Shown: one piece after another, positions 5,787 to 9,537 of the stretch
Layout of the letters: each line of letters starts with the position of its first letter
Position numbering within the stretch: the first letter of the stretch is position 1
Origin: Ruminococcaceae bacterium UBA1448
GTDB lineage: Bacteria > Bacillota > Clostridia > Oscillospirales > Ruminococcaceae
Length of the DNA stretch: 9,537 nt
Assembly: GCA_002329405.1 (NCBI GenBank)
Contig: DCTE01000022.1
Coordinates: 16,080-25,616 of the forward strand
Direction of reading: 5' to 3'
Notes under the pieces: generated by a model
Seen by the model: the letters and a program-made list of their open reading frames with translations, nothing else
The model's database searches: none
Told to the model about the DNA's origin: nothing
Position numbers and translations under genes: made by a program

Positions 5787-8579
5787 TTACAGCAGGCTTT
5801 TGACAACACCGGCACATCTCGGGCAGAGGGTCGGATACTCGGCATCACTGCCGACAACCGGCAGCACCTTCCAGCAGCGTTCACACTTGCCGCCTTCCGC
5901 GCGCATCGCTTCGACAGCCAGCCCATCGACATCCCCGGCAGCTTCAGCAGCACCCCTGACCACTTCAACCTGGGAAACGATGAAGAGGTCGGCAAGCTGT
6001 GTTTCCATCGAAGAAAGGACGTCATACAGCTCGCCATCACAGGTCAGGATAACCTTTGCTTCCAACGATTTGCCAAATACCTTGGCAGCACGTTTTTCTT
6101 CCAGTGCTTTCTGGACTGCACCGCGGACCTTTCCGAGGGTCTCCCACTTTTCAGGTTCAGCGACTGTGATACCGGTCAATTCAGGCATATCGTTATAGAA
6201 AACGCTGTCTTTATCCAAACCGGAGCGTACCGGCATATGCTGCCAGATCTCTTCCGAAGTAAAGACCAGAATCGGTGCGATCAGACGGACAACCGATGTC
6301 AGCACGTCATAAATGGTAGTCTGAGCCGCACGTCTGAGGACACTGTCTTTTGTCTCACAGTACAGACGGTCCTTGATGATGTCCAGATAGAAGGAGGACA
6401 TGTCAACAGTGCAGAAATTGAGCACCGCATGGAACGCAACATGGAAATCAAACGCTTCATAGCCGCTCTTGGCCTCGCGGATAACCTCATCCAGACGGCC
6501 ATATGCCCACTTATCCAGTTCAGTCAGCTGCTCCGGTCCAACTGCGTCGGTATCCGGGTTGAAATCGCTGATATTGCCGAGAATATAACGGGCGGTGTTG
6601 CGGATCTTGCGGTAGGCTTCCGCCAGCTGTTTGAAGATTTCCTTAGAACTGCGGATATCGCTGTGATAATCAGCAGATGCAACCCACAAACGGAAGATAT
6701 CAGCACCATACTGGTCGATAACCTCCGAAGGAGCAATCGAGTTGCCGGCGGATTTGTGCATTGCCTTGCCCTCGCCGTCAACGACCCAGCCATGTGTGCA
6801 GACCGCCTTGTAAGGTGCCGGCAGGCCGCAGGCGACAGCGGTCAGCAGCGACGACTGGAACCAGCCGCGGTACTGGTCAGCACCCTCCAGATAGAGGTCA
6901 GCAGGCCAGGAAAGTTCCGGACGCTGTTTCAGAACGCCAAAATGGGTTGTACCCGAGTCAAACCATACGTCCAGGATATCCTGTTCCTGTTTAAAGCTAT
7001 GGCAGCCGCATTTGGGGCAAGCAAAGCCTTCCGGCAGGAAGTAATCAGGAGTATGCAGGTACCAGGAATCGGAACCCTCTTTTCTGAACATTTCAGCGAT
7101 CGCTTCAATGGTTGTCTCATTGACAATCGGCTCGCCGCATTCTTCACAGTAAAGGACAGGAATCGGGACGCCCCATCTTCTCTGACGGGAGATGCACCAG
7201 TCGTTGCGGTCACGGACCATCGAGGTGATCCGGTCACGGCCCCATTCAGGAATCCACTCTACATCGTTGATTGCCTTGACAGCGTCTTCCTTGATTGCGT
7301 CAACCGAGCAGAACCACTGTTCAGTCGCACGGAACATAACCGGCTCTTTGCAGCGCCAGCAGTGCGGATACTGGTGGACGATGTCTTCGGTTGCGAGGAT
7401 CGCGCCGCATTTGCGCAGGTCTGCGAGAATCGGGCCGTTGGAATCCAGCGTCTTCATGCCGGCATAAGGGCCGGTCTCTTCCGTCTGTTTGCCCTCTGCA
7501 TCAACCGGAACGATCATCGGGATTTCGGGGTACTTCTGGCAGACGATAAAGTCGTCCGCACCAAAGCCGGGCGCAGTATGGACGCATCCGGTACCGGAAT
7601 CCAGCGTGACATGGTCGCCGACGATAACCAGCGAAACGCGGTCATACAGCGGATGGCGGGTCTTCATATATTCGCAGTCAAGGCCGGTGAAATGGCCGAC
7701 CATCTCATAATCCTCAATCCCTGCTGTCTTCATAACACCAGGAGCCAGCTCGGACGCCATGACATAATATTCATCGCCGGTATGGACAAGGGTATAATCA
7801 AAATCAGGGTTCAGCGAAATTGCGAGGTTGCCGGGGATGGTCCAGGTCGTGGTGGTCCAGATGACAAAGTAGACCTTGGAGACATCGACGCCCATCGACG
7901 CAAAAAAGCCCTTATCATCCGTTACTTTAAACTTGACAAAGATAGAAGTACAAGGGTCTTCCGCGTACTCGATCTCGGCCTCTGCCAGCGCAGTACCGCA
8001 TTCAGGGCACCAGTAAACTGGTTTCAGGCCACGATATACCATTCCCTTTTCTGCCATCTTGCCAAAAACACGGATCTGTTCCGCTTCAAATTCCGGCTTC
8101 AGAGTGATATAAGGGTCCTTGAAGTCGCCGGTCACGCCCAGGCGGATGAACTGTTCCTTCTGGCTCTCAACATAGCCCATCGCAAACTCACGGCAGATCT
8201 CCCGCAGACGGGGAACCGGCACGCCGTTTTTATCGACACCGATCTTTTTGAGCGCTTTCAGCTCGGTAGGAAGGCCATGGGTATCCCACCCCGGAACATA
8301 CGGAGACTGGAAACCGGTCATATTCTTATATTTGACAATCATGTCCTTGAGCACCTTATTCAGCGCGGTACCCATATGAATATCGCCGTTCGCATAGGGA
8401 GGGCCGTCATGCAGAACATACTTCGGTTTCCCCGCGTTGCGCTTGATCATATTTTCATACAGATCAACCGCATTCCAGTGCTTAATAAATGTAGGCTCCT
8501 TTTTCGGAAGCCCGGCCCGCATGTCAAAATCCGTCTGGGGCAGATTCAGGGTCTTATTGTAATCCTGGGGATTTGCCAT
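5787..8579 (-). CDS. ileS: Isoleucyl-tRNA synthetase
   Basis: IleRS charges tRNA-Ile and hydrolyses mischarged Val-tRNA-Ile. The 930-residue product matches the bacterial type. It shows DGPPYANGDIHMGTALNK with the HIGH-box equivalent HMGT (68-71), PGWDTHGLP, the CP1 editing domain with WTTTTWTIPGNLA and GTGCVHTAPGFGADDF, and DQYRGWFQSSLL. The KMSKS-loop equivalent is KAMHKSAGN (605-613), then an anticodon-binding domain, and a C-terminal zinc knuckle with cysteines near 899, 902, 919 and 922. Additional CxxC pairs (CEECG, CPKCG, CWRC) sit in the insertion domains. Both signature boxes depart from HIGH and KMSKS. An ATG three codons upstream (8588, MKAM) is also in frame, but it is only 4 nt from the purine core of AAAGGAATG (8598-8590), whereas 8579 keeps spacing close to that of other genes. 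It starts 41 bp after divIVA, with no T-box leader between. Confidence 0.97.
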   Translation of the reverse strand: MANPQDYNKTLNLPQTDFDMRAGLPKKEPTFIKHWNAVDLYENMIKRNAGKPKYVLHDGPPYANGDIHMGTALNKVLKDMIVKYKNMTGFQSPYVPGWDTHGLPTELKALKKIGVDKNGVPVPRLREICREFAMGYVESQKEQFIRLGVTGDFKDPYITLKPEFEAEQIRVFGKMAEKGMVYRGLKPVYWCPECGTALAEAEIEYAEDPCTSIFVKFKVTDDKGFFASMGVDVSKVYFVIWTTTTWTIPGNLAISLNPDFDYTLVHTGDEYYVMASELAPGVMKTAGIEDYEMVGHFTGLDCEYMKTRHPLYDRVSLVIVGDHVTLDSGTGCVHTAPGFGADDFIVCQKYPEIPMIVPVDAEGKQTEETGPYAGMKTLDSNGPILADLRKCGAILATEDIVHQYPHCWRCKEPVMFRATEQWFCSVDAIKEDAVKAINDVEWIPEWGRDRITSMVRDRNDWCISRQRRWGVPIPVLYCEECGEPIVNETTIEAIAEMFRKEGSDSWYLHTPDYFLPEGFACPKCGCHSFKQEQDILDVWFDSGTTHFGVLKQRPELSWPADLYLEGADQYRGWFQSSLLTAVACGLPAPYKAVCTHGWVVDGEGKAMHKSAGNSIAPSEVIDQYGADIFRLWVASADYHSDIRSSKEIFKQLAEAYRKIRNTARYILGNISDFNPDTDAVGPEQLTELDKWAYGRLDEVIREAKSGYEAFDFHVAFHAVLNFCTVDMSSFYLDIIKDRLYCETKDSVLRRAAQTTIYDVLTSVVRLIAPILVFTSEEIWQHMPVRSGLDKDSVFYNDMPELTGITVAEPEKWETLGKVRGAVQKALEEKRAAKVFGKSLEAKVILTCDGELYDVLSSMETQLADLFIVSQVEVVRGAAEAAGDVDGLAVEAMRAEGGKCERCWKVLPVVGSDAEYPTLCPRCAGVVKSLL

Positions 8580-8589
8580 AGCTTTCATT

Positions 8590-8598
8590 CATTCCTTT
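8590..8598 (-). promoter_or_regulatory. Ribosome-binding site of ileS
   Basis: AAAGGAATG on the coding strand is followed by two overlapping candidate starts: 8588 (4 nt from the GGA core) and 8579 (10 nt after the 9-mer). Comparison with greA, lysS, divIVA and the transketolase gene, which all have 8-9 nt after the same 9-mer, favours 8579. Confidence 0.6.
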
Positions 8599-8620
8599 CG
8601 ATATATCTGTGATCTGCTGT

Positions 8621-9289
8621 TCAGCTGAGTTTTACCTCACCAAACTTTTCGGTGAATGCACCTGAATTGAAAGCAAACTCTTCTTCATTCTTTGCCTTTT
8701 CAGTCTGAACAGGCTTTTCTGCCTTTTCCTCTTTCTTTTCCTCAACGGCGGGCTTATCCGCCTTTTCGGGGAGATTGGTGATCAGGTTCAGATGTTCACG
8801 GTAAAGAGCGATCAGTTTGTTTTTAAAGCCAGAAACCTCTTTCTGGAGCTGCGACAGGTTCGCGCGTTCCCGCTCAACCTGAGAAGTGACCGAGTTGACC
8901 TTCTGCTCAGCCGTCTTTTGTGCTTCCGCAATCATCTGATTGGAGCGGTTCTGCGCATCGGTAATCATCTGGCTGGATTTCGCCTGTGCTTCGGCGATAA
9001 CCTTTTCCGCATAGGCGTTTGCGTCCGCAATCGTGGTTTCAGCCTTGGACTTGGCTTCATTTGCAATCGACGCTTTCAGCCGCTGCGCACCCAACATCGC
9101 CTCTTTCAGGTTGCCTTCGTCACTGCGGTACTCAGTAATCTTATCAGCAAGTATCTTCATTTTGCTGATCAGTTCAGCCTTCTCAGACTTGGCGGCAGCC
9201 AGCTTTTTCTCGCATTCTGCGATGAAAGCATCGACTTCTTCCGGGCGATAACCAAAAGCCGCTTTTTCAAATTTCGCTTCTTTACTCAT
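8621..9289 (-). CDS. divIVA: DivIVA-family coiled-coil cell-pole/division protein
   Basis: DivIVA proteins bind curved membrane at poles and septa and recruit division or cell-wall factors. The 222-residue product begins with the family's N-terminal box in divergent form (MSKEAKFEKAAFGYRPEEVDAFI, with GYxxEEVDAF conserved). Residues 25-165 are almost wholly predicted coiled coil. Residues 86-129 form four consecutive 11-residue repeats of pattern (V/M)I(A/T)(E/D)AQxxSxQ. After LPEKADKP (174-180) comes a charged, probably disordered Lys/Glu-rich tail and a final FNSGAFTEKFGEVKLS. The start at 9289 has AAAGGAATG (9307-9299) 9 nt upstream. An ATG inside that motif (MDRKMSK) is too close to the purines to be likely. 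Position between ylmH and ileS is the classic DivIVA locus. A GpsB or SepF identity is less likely given the length and position. Confidence 0.9.
   Translation of the reverse strand: MSKEAKFEKAAFGYRPEEVDAFIAECEKKLAAAKSEKAELISKMKILADKITEYRSDEGNLKEAMLGAQRLKASIANEAKSKAETTIADANAYAEKVIAEAQAKSSQMITDAQNRSNQMIAEAQKTAEQKVNSVTSQVERERANLSQLQKEVSGFKNKLIALYREHLNLITNLPEKADKPAVEEKKEEKAEKPVQTEKAKNEEEFAFNSGAFTEKFGEVKLS
8903..9034 (-). repeat. Four tandem 11-residue (33-bp) coding repeats in divIVA
   Basis: Residues 86-129 split into TIADANAYAEK, VIAEAQAKSSQ, MITDAQNRSNQ and MIAEAQKTAEQ. Ile/Val at positions 1-2 and Ala-Gln at positions 5-6 recur every 11 residues. An 11-residue (hendecad) period implies a slightly right-handed or straight coiled coil rather than a heptad one. 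The DNA copies are clearly diverged, so this is a protein-level periodicity rather than a recent expansion. Confidence 0.7.
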
Positions 9290-9321
9290 CTTTCTGTCCA
9301 TTCCTTTCTGACTTTTGCTCT

Positions 9322-9381
9322 CAGCGGGTGAATGGTGAACATCGAATAGCCTTTTCAGAAAACGCTGTTCGCTGTTCACCC
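9322..9381. repeat. Cluster of overlapping direct and inverted repeats between ylmH and divIVA
   Basis: Plus-strand coordinates: a perfect tandem 7-mer GCTGTTC (9364-9370 and 9371-9377), and a tandem GGTGAA (9327-9332 and 9334-9339). Inverted pairs are GGTGAAC (9334-9340) with GTTCACC (9374-9380), GGGTGAA (9326-9332) with TTCACCC (9375-9381), and CAGCG (9322-9326) with CGCTG (9363-9367). The two long pairings are mutually exclusive. There is no T-tract typical of a terminator and no clear promoter. Function is unknown; it could be an RNA structure upstream of divIVA or the decayed end of a small repeat element. Confidence 0.45.
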
Positions 9382-9385
9382 TTCA

Positions 9386-9537
9386 TCACACATATTGATC
9401 AAACAATACGACTGTCCGTCCCCTTCTGGTCAGGCCGCCCACCTCCCGCAGGCGAAACTTTCCGGTGTGACGGATGACGATAATATCGCCTTGTTTCAGC
9501 TTTCGGCTGACATCCTTTTCTTCGATATGTCCGACAC
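9386..9537 (-). CDS. ylmH: YlmH-like S4-domain RNA-binding protein (C-terminal 49 residues; 5' end outside window)
   Basis: The frame entering from the window's high end encodes VGHIEEKDVSRKLKQGDIIV, then IRHTGKFRLREVGGL and finally TRRGRTVVLFDQYV before TGA. The RKLKQGDIIVIRHTGKF stretch is the second half of an S4 RNA-binding domain, and the GKFRLREVGGLTRRGRTVV ending resembles the C-terminus of YlmH proteins. YlmH is encoded just upstream of divIVA in Bacillus and relatives and has been linked to ribosome rescue. The position directly before divIVA supports the call. Only about a fifth of the expected protein (about 255 residues) is visible, so the identification rests on this tail plus context. 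The 96-bp gap to divIVA holds the repeat cluster. Confidence 0.8.
   Translation of the reverse strand, partial: VGHIEEKDVSRKLKQGDIIVIRHTGKFRLREVGGLTRRGRTVVLFDQYV

Noticed and set aside
5769..8612. A 947-codon open frame on the plus strand covering all of ileS
   Set aside because: It is antisense to a clearly conserved IleRS gene, its translation shows no recognisable domain, and it follows from G/C-ending codon use on the other strand. No ribosome-binding site or promoter supports it.
8589..8620. T-box riboswitch upstream of ileS
   Set aside because: T-boxes often precede firmicute aminoacyl-tRNA synthetase genes, but only 41 bp separate divIVA from ileS, with no specifier loop or T-box sequence. 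The greA-lysS gap is also too short.

Overview
The window is a densely packed stretch of housekeeping genes from a Gram-positive anaerobe, probably a member of the Clostridia near the Oscillospirales/Ruminococcaceae. This placement is inferred from moderate GC content, G/C-ending codon choice, a transketolase split into two genes, and the gene order ylmH-divIVA-ileS-lspA-rluD, which matches the region downstream of the Bacillus division (dcw) cluster. Every gene I can support lies on the minus strand, so transcription runs from high to low coordinates. Long plus-strand reading frames are antisense shadows.

Read in transcription order, the window opens with the C-terminal end of ylmH (9537-9386). 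A 96-bp spacer full of small repeats follows, then a divIVA-family gene (9289-8621) and ileS (8579-5787). The 100-bp ileS-lspA gap holds a GC-rich hairpin with a T-tract ending about 20 nt before the lspA Shine-Dalgarno, so it looks like an intra-operon terminator or attenuator. Next are lspA (5686-5198) and an unusual single gene joining an RluD-type pseudouridine synthase to a Cof-type HAD hydrolase (5184-3337). The two transketolase halves follow (3307-2468 and 2445-1501) and close with a clean intrinsic terminator (1481-1454).

A second unit starts with a perfect-consensus sigma-A promoter (TTGACA-17-TATAAT, 1330-1302). It has a leader of about 75 nt with a perfect 8-bp stem-loop, then greA (1218-736) and the first 236 codons of lysS (710-1, cut by the window edge).

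Functionally the first unit combines cell-pole/division functions (YlmH, DivIVA), translation (IleRS), lipoprotein maturation (LspA), rRNA modification (RluD) and the non-oxidative pentose phosphate pathway (transketolase). The second couples transcript-cleavage factor GreA to lysyl-tRNA synthetase.

No mobile element, CRISPR array, RNA gene or defence system is visible, and I see no clear novel multi-gene system. The points most worth a second look are the RluD-HAD fusion, the two leader/attenuator structures, an internal promoter/SD-like patch in the HAD domain, the variant IleRS signature motifs, the 11-residue repeats in DivIVA, and an identical 9-base ribosome-binding motif before five of the eight visible gene starts. 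No gene-free stretch exceeds 300 bp; the longest is 1219-1500.
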